Positions 24,793-33,626 of a DNA stretch of 58,110 nt are shown here, piece after piece. Location: contig JANNDW010000003.1 of NCBI GenBank assembly GCA_031378125.1, positions 1 to 58,110 of the forward strand. Direction: 5' to 3'. The DNA is from LGRD01 sp031378125. GTDB taxonomy: Bacteria; Pseudomonadota; Gammaproteobacteria; Burkholderiales; Burkholderiaceae_C. Numbering within the stretch: the first letter of the stretch is position 1; each line of letters opens with the position of its first letter. A model generated the notes under the pieces. It ran no database searches. It was not told the DNA's origin and saw nothing but the letters and a program-made list of their open reading frames with translations. The position numbers were made by a program, and so were the translations under genes.

Positions 24793-25938
24793 CTAAGGCC
24801 CGACGCCGAGCACCTCGATTTCCACCCGCCGGTTCGGCGCCAGGCAGGCGATTGTGTGGGCCCGCGCGGCACTGTTCTCGCAACCGGCGATGGCGTCGGC
24901 GGCGCCGCGGCCTTCGACGCTCATGGCCGCCGCGGGGACGCCGCGCGCCGCAAGCGTTGCAGCGATCGTGCTTGCACGGGCGAGCGACAGGCGCCGGTTG
25001 GAGTCGTCACCGCCGAGCCGGTCGGTGTGGCCGACGATGCGCACCCGTTCGATGGCCTTCAAGCGTGTGATCTGCGCGGCCAGCGCGTCAAGCTCGGCAT
25101 TCTTTTCCGGCCGGAGGTGCGCCAGTGCCGACTCGCCGAAGTGGAACAGCGCGTCGGCCTGGAGCACAAACTTGCGCGTGACGGGCGCTCCGACCGGGGC
25201 TGCAAACGCTGCCGCGGCAGGCGTTGCGGCAGTGGCCGCGGCACTCGCGCAGGCCGAGGCTTCGCGCTCGGCGCGATCGATGCACCGCTCGGCGCGATCG
25301 ATGCGCTGCTCGGCACGCGCGACATGCTCGCGCGCCGCGTGCCAGCCGAAGCGGGCGTATTGGTCGTCGCCGTGGACCAGGTCGACCTCGGCGCAGGCCA
25401 GCGATTCGGCGGCGCAGGCGAGCCCGGCATCGCCTATGTCCGCTTCGGCAGGCTCGGCACGCGCGGCGCGCTCGACAAGCGCGGCGCGCCGCCACAGGTC
25501 TTCGCGCAGGCGTGGCGCGCGCCACAGCGCGGGTGCCGGCAACGGCGCGCCGCTTTCCAGCGCCGCCAACAGCGCGCCGGCCTGCGCGAGCGCCGCTTCG
25601 GGAAACCCCGAGCGGTCGTTGCGCGCGTACTGGTGTTCGCCCGCCGCGATCCAGCAGCCGGCCCGGGCCAGCGCGTGGCTTCGCTGCGGTGTTCGCACCT
25701 CGCCAGCCAGTTTGGCCTGCCGTTCGGCCAGCGCCGAGATGACGAGGCGGTCGCGCGCGATCGTGATGTCGGTGATTCGCGCCGCCTCGGGCGCCAGCGA
25801 GCCCGGCCGGCCGTCGCGTGGGGCAGCGGGGTTCGGGCTGGCACAGGCGCCGAGCAGCGCGGCGATTGCGATGGCAGGCGCCATCTCGAGGGTGAGCGCG
25901 AGCAGGCTGCAGGCGGGATGGATCGATTGCGGTTTCAT
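24793..25938 (-). CDS. OmpA-domain lipoprotein (gene E of the surface locus)
   Basis: 381 aa. The signal peptide ends in a lipobox ALLGAC (Cys about 32), so outer-membrane lipoprotein. The middle region is helical, Ala/Arg-rich and similar to that of gene D (RLREDLWRRAALVERAARAE). The C-terminal OmpA domain starts near residue 255 with FHFGESALAHLRPEKNAEL, has GHTDRLGGDDSNRRLSLARA with the Asp and Arg that bind diaminopimelate, and ends in NRRVEIEVLG; a Cys pair (GCENSAARAHTIAC) is in the loop before the last helix. The start overlaps the stop of gene D by four bases (ATGA). Probable role: anchor linking the surface assembly to peptidoglycan. Confidence 0.85.
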   Translation of the reverse strand: MKPQSIHPACSLLALTLEMAPAIAIAALLGACASPNPAAPRDGRPGSLAPEAARITDITIARDRLVISALAERQAKLAGEVRTPQRSHALARAGCWIAAGEHQYARNDRSGFPEAALAQAGALLAALESGAPLPAPALWRAPRLREDLWRRAALVERAARAEPAEADIGDAGLACAAESLACAEVDLVHGDDQYARFGWHAAREHVARAEQRIDRAERCIDRAEREASACASAAATAATPAAAAFAAPVGAPVTRKFVLQADALFHFGESALAHLRPEKNAELDALAAQITRLKAIERVRIVGHTDRLGGDDSNRRLSLARASTIAATLAARGVPAAAMSVEGRGAADAIAGCENSAARAHTIACLAPNRRVEIEVLGVGP

Positions 25939-27047
25939 CGGTCGGCGATTGTGCTTTGAGCGGCGCAGCGCAGCGCCTTTGCATCGGGTTGCTCGGGGTC
26001 GCCGGCGAGGCGCATCCGAACCCGGCGGTTCAGCGCCAGCGCATCGGCGTCGCCAGCGGCCTGGGGATCGGCCGCGCCGCAGCTCACAACCTGCATCCGC
26101 GCCGCGTCGATCCCCTTGACCCGCAGGTGGTCGTGCACCGCTTGCGCGCGACGCTGCGACAGCCCCTGGTTGGCTGCGGCCGCGCCGCGTTCATCGGCAT
26201 GGCCGGTGATGACCAGCGTCGCCTGCGGCAGGGCCCGGAGCCGCTGCGCGACGCGCTCGAGCAGGTCACGTTCGATCGCCCCGAGAGATACCGAGCCGGT
26301 GTCGAAGTAGATTTGCGGATCGAGCCGGCGCGCGCTCAGCCGTTCCTCGTGTTGCGGCTGCGGCTGCGGTTGCGGTTGCAGTTGCGGTTGCGGTTGCGGT
26401 TGCGGCTCGGTGAGGATCGCCGCGGGCGCGGCAAGCATCACGGCGGGCGGAAGAAGGCTCGCCACCGGCTCGGCGCGACACCCCTCGGCGCTCGTCTGCG
26501 CCTGGCCGGCCAGCCGTTCGGCCGCCTGCACGTAGGGGCGCGCATCGCGCCAGCCACTGGCCGCGTCGAAGTGCCCGGCCATCACCAGCGCCACCTCGAA
26601 CTGCGCAAGTGCTCGTTCGGCGCAGCGCAAACCGGGTTGCTGTTTGATGCGCTCGGCCTGTTGCCAAAGGTCTTCGCGCAAGCGCCGGGCGTTGGGGATG
26701 AGCGGGGTGTCGAGCCCGATCGCGCGGTCACCGGCCTCGAGGCGGGACAGCAGTCCGGCAGCCTGTTGCAAGGTCGCCACGAGCACCGGCCCGCGGTCGC
26801 CCCGGTGGTAGGCATCGACCGCCGCATCGACCCAAGCCTGCACCTTCGCGAAGTGGTAAGAGGCTAGCGCATGCCCGCTCGCGTTGAGGGCACGAACCCG
26901 CTGCTGGAACTGCTCGAGCACGTGTTGATCGACGCCGCCTTTTGGGTCGGGTAACTCAGCGCCGGCGCTGCCGGCGCTGAGCACGAGCGCGGCCACGATG
27001 GCCAGGGCGGGTTTGCGCAGTCGGTTTTTCATGGCAGGCGCTTTCAT
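25935..27047 (-). CDS. OmpA-domain periplasmic or outer-membrane protein (gene D of the surface locus)
   Basis: 370 aa with a Sec signal peptide (ending SAGSAGAEL near 30), no lipobox. Helical domain 31-200 containing RRLREDLWQQAERIKQQPGL, paralogous to gene E. Then a Pro/Gln linker PQPQPQPQLQPQPQPQPQ near 214-232, and an OmpA domain: IYFDTGSVSLGAIERDLLER, GHADERGAAAANQGLSQRRA (peptidoglycan-binding Asp and Arg present) and NRRVRMRLAG. The start overlaps the stop of gene C (ATGA at 27044-27047), so D is translationally coupled to the giant barrel protein; an internal ATG 15 bases on is possible. Likely periplasmic anchor of the gene C platform; inferred from coupling and domain. Confidence 0.85.
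   Translation of the reverse strand: MKAPAMKNRLRKPALAIVAALVLSAGSAGAELPDPKGGVDQHVLEQFQQRVRALNASGHALASYHFAKVQAWVDAAVDAYHRGDRGPVLVATLQQAAGLLSRLEAGDRAIGLDTPLIPNARRLREDLWQQAERIKQQPGLRCAERALAQFEVALVMAGHFDAASGWRDARPYVQAAERLAGQAQTSAEGCRAEPVASLLPPAVMLAAPAAILTEPQPQPQPQLQPQPQPQPQHEERLSARRLDPQIYFDTGSVSLGAIERDLLERVAQRLRALPQATLVITGHADERGAAAANQGLSQRRAQAVHDHLRVKGIDAARMQVVSCGAADPQAAGDADALALNRRVRMRLAGDPEQPDAKALRCAAQSTIADR
26351..26408. repeat. Hexanucleotide repeat encoding the Pro-Gln linker of gene D
   Basis: Near-perfect tandem GGTTGC/GGCTGC units, nine in a row with one GTTGCA variant, read on the minus strand as alternating Pro and Gln codons. The period of six keeps the frame, so slippage would only change linker length. 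Confidence 0.9.
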
Positions 27048-30000
27048 GGCCGCGGCGTGAGCGTGTTGTTGATGCGCGCGTCACCGGCGCCGAACAGCGT
27101 CTCGTCGAACTTGAAGCGCAGCCGCAGGAACACGCCACGGCTGGTGTAGTCGGCGCCCGCGAGGTCGGGCTCGGTGTAGCCGAACAGGTTGTAGCCGGCC
27201 GACAGCCACAGGTTGTTGGCGAGCAGGTAGCCGGCCTCGGCGCCCAGCCCGGCCTGCCACGCGCCGCCCGCGCCGCGCAGCAGGCTGGCCTGCACAGCCG
27301 CGTCCCATTTCCAGCTGATGTCGTAAGTGGCGCGCGCCCCCACGGCCTGCAGGGTGTAGCGGCTGGACAGGCCGTTGCCGCGGTCGGTGGCCCATTTGGC
27401 GGCCACCCGGCCGGACAGGATCAGCGGCTTGCTGTGTTGCAGGTTGGCATGGCTGGACAGGATGGTGGCGCTGTGCTCCAGCGCTTGCGCCGGGTTGCTG
27501 CTGTCGCGCTCGAGCTTGTGCTCGATGCGGGCCAGCGCGTTGAGGCGGTCGGTGTCGGTGTCGCGATAGGCCAGGCCGAGCTGCACCCGGTTGGCCATTT
27601 GCTCGCCCGGCAAGGCCCCCTTGTTGCGGTTCAACGTGAAGACCTCGCGGCCGAGCACGGTCCAGTCGCGCGTCAGCTTGTTGGCCACACCCAAGGTGCC
27701 CAGCCATTGTTCGCTGGCCGTGGAGGTGCGGTACTCGACGCGGGTGCTGCCCTTCCACAGCGGGTCGGCGGTGTATTCGACGCCGGCGCCGACGGCCAGC
27801 GATTCGTCGCCACCCGCGCCCGCCAGCGCGTGGATGCGCTCCAGGTTGGTGTTGACGCTGAGCCCGTCGGCCACCCGCCACTTGTTGCGCAGGCCGAAAG
27901 CGGCCTCGGCCTCGCGGCCGCTGAGGGCGTCGCGCAGCCGGTACTCGCTGAACAGGTGGCCGTCTTCGGTGGTCTCGGTGTCGATGCCGAACACGGTCGC
28001 GTTGCGGCGCGAGGTTTCGTTCAACGCGTAGGCGCTGCCCAGCGACGAGATGAACTCGTGGCGGCCGTACAGGCGCGTGCGCTGCGCCAGTTGGTAGTCG
28101 CCACCGATGGCGGCGATCCGCTTGGCGGCGTCGCTCACGTCCTGTTCGTATTCGCCGAACAGCTTGAGCAGTGGTGTGGCTTTCCCGGTGAGCTTGGCGC
28201 GCAGGCTGTCGACCTCGGTCTGCGCCGTGGCGGTTTTGTCGACCGAATGGCGCGCGCCGGCCTCGACCTTGAAGGTGTCGTCCAGGTCATGCTCGACACC
28301 GGCCAGCACGCCCTCGCGGCGGGTGTTGCTCAGCTTGTCGGCGCTGCGGATCGCCTCGGCCTTGACGGCGGTCTTCGGCCCGACGCGCAATGCGAGCTTG
28401 GCGCCGGCCTCGTCGCGGCCGCTCGACAACGGCGCTGCCGGGTTGTTGAACGCGGTGTCGGACTGGCCGGCGTAAACGCGCGCCTGCAGCGTGTCGCCCT
28501 CGTGGCGCAACTCGATGCGCCGGGCTTCGCCGGTGCCGCTGCTCTGGCGTTCGATCTGCGCGACTTCCGCGGTGAGGAAGGTTTTCTCGATCAGCTTGAC
28601 GGTGGCGTTGACGCTCTTCAGCCGGGTGCGGTCCTGCGGGTTGTCGTCCTGCACGATGGCACCGCCGAGCTCGACGTTCTCGGAGACCTTGGCCTGGCCA
28701 TCGGCGCCGTAGACCCAGAACTTGTCACCGCCCTGCGCCACCTCGTAGGTGATGCGGATCGAGTTCGGGTTGAAGTTGGCGTCCAGGGTGGGCACGGCGG
28801 CGCGGAACACGATGCGCCCGGTCTGGGACTCGAAGTCGTAGTCGGTGAAGCGCGCCAGCGTCACGGTCTTGAGCACCAGGCCGGGCTGGTTGCGGTCGCG
28901 CGTCAGGATCTCGATTTTTTCGCTGTTGGCCACCAGCTCGCGCCCGGCAATCACATACGGGCCCGAGATGCCGCGCGCCGGCAGCTCCTCGACCCCCTGG
29001 CGGGTGCTGTCGCGGCTGGCGAAGGCATTCACCGCCACGTTGCGGTTCTCGAAGTGCTCCTTGACGCCCGTCAGCGAACGGTTGTAGGCACCGAGCTGGC
29101 GGACCGGGCTGGCCGACGCGGTGGTGTAGTCGCCATACAGCAAGTAGCTCTTGTTGTGGTCGATGCGCACATACAACCGGCCGGTGCTTTGGGCGTCGAA
29201 ACCTTTCACGGCCGAGTCGCCATAGACGGGATAGAACTGGTCGGGCTGGATGTCGCGGAACAGCCGCTCCTGGGTGTCCTTGTCCGAGTCGAAGGCCAGG
29301 GTCAGCAGGTACTCGCCCCGGACCTTGCCCTTCAGGAAAAACGCCGCGCGGGCGCCGGCGTCCCCCTTGCCGTCACCACTCTGCCTTGAGAGTTGGCGCA
29401 GCTCCTGCTCGAAGCCGTCGCTCGCGCGTGCCGGCATCAGGCTGCCACTGGCCAGGCTGCGCCGATTGAGCACGCCCTCAATGACACCGGCGCCGATTAG
29501 CGGGCGCAGGTCGGGTGCGAACACCAGCGTGTCTTCGGCCTTGAACAGGCCCGAACGGACGCGCACCAACGCGTCGCCGGGCTCTTGCGGCGGCAGCAGC
29601 GCGAACCCGGCCTGGCCGCCCTCGATGAAGACCTGCACGCCGGGCTCTTTGGGGTCGAGGTCGACCACGTCCCAGCGCCCGAGGCTGGCCTCCAAGGTGA
29701 CCGGGGTGCGAACGGTCACCGGCAGGCCGGCATCGTCCTGCAACCGGACCACGATCATCGCGGGGGTGTGGCCGTCGGCGGCTTGCGCCTGGGCCGGGAG
29801 CTGGAGCTTCAGGCGGCCGAGCTTGTCGGGCGCAATCACGCTGATGGATTGGGTGCCGCGAAGATTGCCGAACGGGTCCAGCGCCAACAACTCAAGTGAA
29901 TTTGCACCGGCCTTGAGGTCAACGCCCAGGTACTCCCAGACCTCGAGCTTGCGGTCCGCCAACACGGCCTTCCTGCCGACCCGGCCGGGCCCCAGTTCAA

Positions 30001-33000
30001 CCCCGTTGACCTTGAGCAGCAGCCGCGCCCCGGCCGGGCCTTTGACCAGGACCTGGGTCTGCGCATACGGCAGCGTGTCGGCGTCTTTCAGCAGCACGAA
30101 GCCCGGGCCGTTGTCCAGCTCGGGCATCAGCTGATCGAGGTCGACCGCGGCCGCGCTGCGCAGGGGCACAAGCGGTGCAAGCGGTGCAAGCGGCACAAGC
30201 GGCACAAGCGGCGGCAGGTTGGACAGGCTGCTCGCCAGCGGCGCCGTCGGCAACACCGGTGTGAACGACGGCACCCTCGGATCGCCGCCCAGCAGCCCGG
30301 CAGCCGGCAGCGCCTTGACGTCGCCGAGCGTCGGCGCCTTGCCGTCGGCGGGGATCTTCGCGGCGAGTTGCATGTCGGTCTCGGCCACGAACACCGCGCC
30401 CTTGTCGCGGCGGGCGAACACGGCCTTCAGGATCTCGGGGGTGCACGAGCCTTCGGCGAAGTTGGCCTTGTGCAGCTCGCCGTTTTTCAGGTCGACGAAG
30501 CGGCTGCCGGCATCGCCGGCGTTGCGGTTGCCGAGCACCACCAGCTCGGAGCCGGCGGGCATGCTGGTCATGTCGAGCTTGAGCACATGGCTGCGCGGCG
30601 CCACGCCGTAGAAGCTGTACTTGCCTTCGCTGTCGGAGACGACAAACGTACCGTCTTCGAGGTACATGCGCACGCCCGGGATGCCGATCTCCTGCTCGTT
30701 CTGGACGCGGTCGCGGTGGCACTCCACGTACACCTTGCCGACGATGTAAGCCTTGTCGCTGAACACGCCGCCCTGCACCACGACCCGGGCCTGCGCCGTC
30801 ATCGAACTCAGCGCACCGGCGCTGGCTTGGGCGCGGTTGATGCCGTCGCCCTGCAACGCCCCGACACCGACCCGGACGCGGTAGCTGATCGCGTAGCTCT
30901 CACCGGCACCGAGCGGCGGCAGGTTCGCAAAGCGCAAGGTCGGCCCGGCGCCGCCGGCCGGGTCGGCCAGGGCCTGGCCGTCGCGGCGCGCGCTGCCGGC
31001 CTGGTAGCTGAACCCGGCGGGCAGGTGGTCGGTCAAGCTCACGGCGCCGGGGACGACGGCGGTGGTGGAGTTGCGCACCTGCACCGTGTAGTCGACAAAG
31101 TCGCCCAGCTCGACGGTGCCGCGCGACGCGGTTTTCTGGATGAAGATGGCTGACGGCGGCAGCGGGTCGAGCGGGATGTGGTTGTTCACCACGTTCGGGT
31201 CGCCGGCCTGGAGGTTGAACGCCAGGTAGTAGGGAAAGGGCTGGCCCTCGGCCGGCGGTCCCGGCAGGGGCTGCACCGGCAACGCCCCGCTGGCGTCGCC
31301 CAAGCCGGTCGGGTCCAGGCAGTGGTTCACTGAGACCGGACAGGCGCCGCGGCTGATTGAGGCGGGCAGCAAGCCGGCCGCCGAAAAGACCAGGTAGCCG
31401 CTCGGCGCAACGACCTCGAGCCGATACACGCCGGCTGGCGCACCGGGGCGCAGCAAGTATTGGTAGAAGCCCGCCGCGCCGGTGAGCTGGCTGAGGTTGC
31501 CGGTACCGCCGAGCAGATGCAAATCGGGATCGAACCCGGCCGGGCCCGTCAGCGTCAGCCTGGCGCCGCTCACCGGCAGCCGGGTCTTTGAGTCGTAGAC
31601 CACGCCGGAAGGGTCCAGCGGCAGGCTTTGCTCGGGCGTCGTGCGGCCGGCGGTGAGCTTGATGTTGCGCAGCCAGCCGGCGTCGACCGTGGCGTTGGAC
31701 ACCGGCGTGCCGGCCTCGCCGTCCACCGGGTTGGCGTACAGCACGCCGCTGGCGAGGTCGACAAACCGAACCATGTAGCCATCACCGGGCTCCAGCCCAT
31801 CGATCATGTAGGCGCCCATTGAAGCCTGCCCGCCCGCTATGCCGGACAAGGCCGATTTAACGACGACCAGGTTGCCGTTGACCATGCGCAGCACCTCGAC
31901 GCGCCAGCCGTCGAGCAAGGTCTCACCGGCGTCGAAACGATGGTTGTGGTTGCTGTCGAGCCAGACGCGGCCCGAGATCGCCGCGGGCAGGCCGACCATG
32001 GCACTGGCCGTGCTGGCGTTGTTGCCACTGTTGCCAACCGATTCGCCGCCACCCACCACCGACGCGGTGTTGGCCACCGGCTGGGTGGCTGCCGCGGCCG
32101 GCATGGAGACGGCCACCACCAGGTTCAACAGGCTGGCGGCACTTTGCGGTGCAAGCACCTGTTGGGTCGTGCAAACAACCGTTTGGCCGTTGGCGGCGCA
32201 GACCCAACCCAGACCTCCCGAGCCTGCGGCCACGAACGTCATGCCGGCCGGCAGGGTGTCGATGACGCTGATGGTCCCAAGGCTCGCCGCGTTGCCGTTG
32301 TTGCGCACCGCAAAACTGTAGGCCCCGTTGAAGCCGGTAGTGAACGGAGCGCCTTGGGGCGTCTTGGCCAGCACCAGGTCGGGTGAGGCCGGTGCGCCCA
32401 CCACGTCGTAGCTGGCGCGGTTGGTGGCGACGGCCTGCTCGGTGGTGCCGTCGAAGTAGCCGACCCGTGCGACGTTGTCGGTCTGTGCGATGCCTGCGGC
32501 CAGGCCCGCGACGATGTCGACCAGGAAACTGAGCGTCTGCGTGTTGTTCGGTGCCAGCGACGCGATCGACAGGCCGAGCCGCGCGGTCGTGCCGTTGATG
32601 TTGGCGGCGTAGTCGGTGCCGGCCGGGTCGCCCCCGGGAGCGTCGGTCAGCGGCACGTCGTTCCAGCGCGCGCTGCCGGGCACGTAGACCATGCCCGAGG
32701 TGTTGAACGCGGGGGCGGCGCCGACGCCGCCGATGACGTCGTCGACCCTGACCCCCGACGCCGTTGCGTTGCCGGTGTTGGTGTAGGTGATGGTGACCTT
32801 GGTGTGCGCGCCGCCGTTGTTGAACGGCGACGGCCCGCTCACGACGTTGAACGACTTGGCGGCCACGACGATGGCGTTGTTCGAGGCGATCGCAGTGTCG
32901 GTATTGACTTGCGCCGACGCCGGCACCCCGCCGGCGCTCCCCTGCGCGCGGACGGTCAAACGGTCCTGCTGGCCGACGCTGGCGGCGCCGGGCACCGCGC

Positions 33001-33481
33001 CCGCCGCCACGAAGCGGAGCGCGGCACCCGGCGCCAGCGGCCCGGTGGTGGCCAGCGGCAGGTTGTTGTCGGGCCGGCCGTCTCCGTCGGCGTCGGCGTA
33101 AAGATTGAGAGCGGAAAAATTGAAGCTGCCGGCAAAGCCATCGGCCACCGCCAGGCTGAAGCTGTCGGGGCCGTTGCCGGTGTTGGTCAGCACATGCGGG
33201 AAGTAAGTCGTTTGGCCGGGCGCTGCCAGCCGGGTCTGGCTGCTGGTGAGGGTGAAGCTGCCGACTTGTTCGACCCGGGCCTCCACCAGGTTCGAGTAGA
33301 CCACCGGCAGCGCCACGTTGAGCGGGTCCGTGTAGGTCGCCGACGCCTGGTTGTTGAGATAGCTGCCCGCGATCGGCGCGGCGGCCTGCGGGGCCGTGCT
33401 GGCGAGCATCAGCACCCACGCGGCGGCCCATCCGACCGCCGGTCGGAACAGGGACTTGCCGGGCAGGGCGCGCAACGTCAT
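27044..33481 (-). CDS. Giant outer-membrane protein: DUF11/SdrD/invasin-like domains plus probable beta-barrel (gene C)
   Basis: 2145 aa. Signal peptide to about 35 (ASTAPQAAAP). Residues 36-390 match the N-terminal module of gene B (NQASATYTD, APGQTTYFPHVLTNTGNG, YADADGDGRPDNN). Then DUF11-like sequence, SdrD-type domain (GRVWLDSNHNHRFDAGE near 510), DUF11-like (TASRGTVELGDFVDYTVQ near 785), a second SdrD-type domain (GKVYVECHRDRVQNEQEIG near 920), a Pro/Leu/Val linker near 1090, an invasin-like Ig domain (ADGHTPAMIVVRLQDDAG near 1225), and about 750 residues of alternating amphipathic strands rich in Tyr, Arg and Asp, with LYVRIDHNKSYLLYGDY near 1433 and a final strand GVFLRLRFKFDETLF. I read this as an outer-membrane barrel with extracellular or periplasmic domains. 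Spacer of 145 bases from B; coupled to D. Function unknown. Confidence 0.8.
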   Translation of the reverse strand: MTLRALPGKSLFRPAVGWAAAWVLMLASTAPQAAAPIAGSYLNNQASATYTDPLNVALPVVYSNLVEARVEQVGSFTLTSSQTRLAAPGQTTYFPHVLTNTGNGPDSFSLAVADGFAGSFNFSALNLYADADGDGRPDNNLPLATTGPLAPGAALRFVAAGAVPGAASVGQQDRLTVRAQGSAGGVPASAQVNTDTAIASNNAIVVAAKSFNVVSGPSPFNNGGAHTKVTITYTNTGNATASGVRVDDVIGGVGAAPAFNTSGMVYVPGSARWNDVPLTDAPGGDPAGTDYAANINGTTARLGLSIASLAPNNTQTLSFLVDIVAGLAAGIAQTDNVARVGYFDGTTEQAVATNRASYDVVGAPASPDLVLAKTPQGAPFTTGFNGAYSFAVRNNGNAASLGTISVIDTLPAGMTFVAAGSGGLGWVCAANGQTVVCTTQQVLAPQSAASLLNLVVAVSMPAAAATQPVANTASVVGGGESVGNSGNNASTASAMVGLPAAISGRVWLDSNHNHRFDAGETLLDGWRVEVLRMVNGNLVVVKSALSGIAGGQASMGAYMIDGLEPGDGYMVRFVDLASGVLYANPVDGEAGTPVSNATVDAGWLRNIKLTAGRTTPEQSLPLDPSGVVYDSKTRLPVSGARLTLTGPAGFDPDLHLLGGTGNLSQLTGAAGFYQYLLRPGAPAGVYRLEVVAPSGYLVFSAAGLLPASISRGACPVSVNHCLDPTGLGDASGALPVQPLPGPPAEGQPFPYYLAFNLQAGDPNVVNNHIPLDPLPPSAIFIQKTASRGTVELGDFVDYTVQVRNSTTAVVPGAVSLTDHLPAGFSYQAGSARRDGQALADPAGGAGPTLRFANLPPLGAGESYAISYRVRVGVGALQGDGINRAQASAGALSSMTAQARVVVQGGVFSDKAYIVGKVYVECHRDRVQNEQEIGIPGVRMYLEDGTFVVSDSEGKYSFYGVAPRSHVLKLDMTSMPAGSELVVLGNRNAGDAGSRFVDLKNGELHKANFAEGSCTPEILKAVFARRDKGAVFVAETDMQLAAKIPADGKAPTLGDVKALPAAGLLGGDPRVPSFTPVLPTAPLASSLSNLPPLVPLVPLAPLAPLVPLRSAAAVDLDQLMPELDNGPGFVLLKDADTLPYAQTQVLVKGPAGARLLLKVNGVELGPGRVGRKAVLADRKLEVWEYLGVDLKAGANSLELLALDPFGNLRGTQSISVIAPDKLGRLKLQLPAQAQAADGHTPAMIVVRLQDDAGLPVTVRTPVTLEASLGRWDVVDLDPKEPGVQVFIEGGQAGFALLPPQEPGDALVRVRSGLFKAEDTLVFAPDLRPLIGAGVIEGVLNRRSLASGSLMPARASDGFEQELRQLSRQSGDGKGDAGARAAFFLKGKVRGEYLLTLAFDSDKDTQERLFRDIQPDQFYPVYGDSAVKGFDAQSTGRLYVRIDHNKSYLLYGDYTTASASPVRQLGAYNRSLTGVKEHFENRNVAVNAFASRDSTRQGVEELPARGISGPYVIAGRELVANSEKIEILTRDRNQPGLVLKTVTLARFTDYDFESQTGRIVFRAAVPTLDANFNPNSIRITYEVAQGGDKFWVYGADGQAKVSENVELGGAIVQDDNPQDRTRLKSVNATVKLIEKTFLTAEVAQIERQSSGTGEARRIELRHEGDTLQARVYAGQSDTAFNNPAAPLSSGRDEAGAKLALRVGPKTAVKAEAIRSADKLSNTRREGVLAGVEHDLDDTFKVEAGARHSVDKTATAQTEVDSLRAKLTGKATPLLKLFGEYEQDVSDAAKRIAAIGGDYQLAQRTRLYGRHEFISSLGSAYALNETSRRNATVFGIDTETTEDGHLFSEYRLRDALSGREAEAAFGLRNKWRVADGLSVNTNLERIHALAGAGGDESLAVGAGVEYTADPLWKGSTRVEYRTSTASEQWLGTLGVANKLTRDWTVLGREVFTLNRNKGALPGEQMANRVQLGLAYRDTDTDRLNALARIEHKLERDSSNPAQALEHSATILSSHANLQHSKPLILSGRVAAKWATDRGNGLSSRYTLQAVGARATYDISWKWDAAVQASLLRGAGGAWQAGLGAEAGYLLANNLWLSAGYNLFGYTEPDLAGADYTSRGVFLRLRFKFDETLFGAGDARINNTLTPRP
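30165..30211. repeat. 9-bp tandem repeat encoding the Pro/Leu/Val linker of gene C
   Basis: Five units of GGCACAAGC or GGTGCAAGC on the plus strand, in the order GGCACAAGC, GGTGCAAGC twice, GGCACAAGC twice. On the coding strand this gives repeating Pro-Leu-Val/Ala triplets (PLVPLVPLAPLAPLVPL). The unit is in frame, so copy changes would alter the linker only. Confidence 0.85.
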
Positions 33482-33504
33482 GGCTTGTGGGGGAGAAAGG
33501 ATTC

Positions 33505-33600
33505 GGTTTCCGCTGCGCTCCGGCCGGGTCAGCGCAGCGGAAACCGGGCGGGCGGGCCCTCCCGGTTCGTCCGGAACGCCGAGCGGCGGCGCCGCTCGGC
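33505..33600 (-). promoter_or_regulatory. Two tandem hairpins in the spacer between genes B and C
   Basis: The first is a perfect 15-bp inverted repeat, GGTTTCCGCTGCGCT at 33505-33519 and AGCGCAGCGGAAACC at 33531-33545, with an 11-base loop. The second is a 10-bp one, GCCGAGCGGC at 33578-33587 and GCCGCTCGGC at 33591-33600, loop 3. Neither has a T-run on the transcribed strand. They could stabilise the B transcript, attenuate read-through into C, or be a processing site. Confidence 0.7.
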
Positions 33601-33626
33601 CGGGTGCGCTTCTCGTGCGACCCGCT

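Noticed and set aside
18713..24796. Very long open frames on the plus strand and in a second minus frame opposite or inside gene F (up to about 1630 codons)
   Set aside because: They are shadow frames of a G+C-rich repetitive gene. Their translations are Arg/Gly/His- or Gln-rich without domains, while the chosen frame has a signal peptide and repeating domain motifs.
27434..29389. Plus-strand 651-codon open frame opposite gene C
   Set aside because: Antisense of a coherent barrel domain; no signal, domain or ribosome site.
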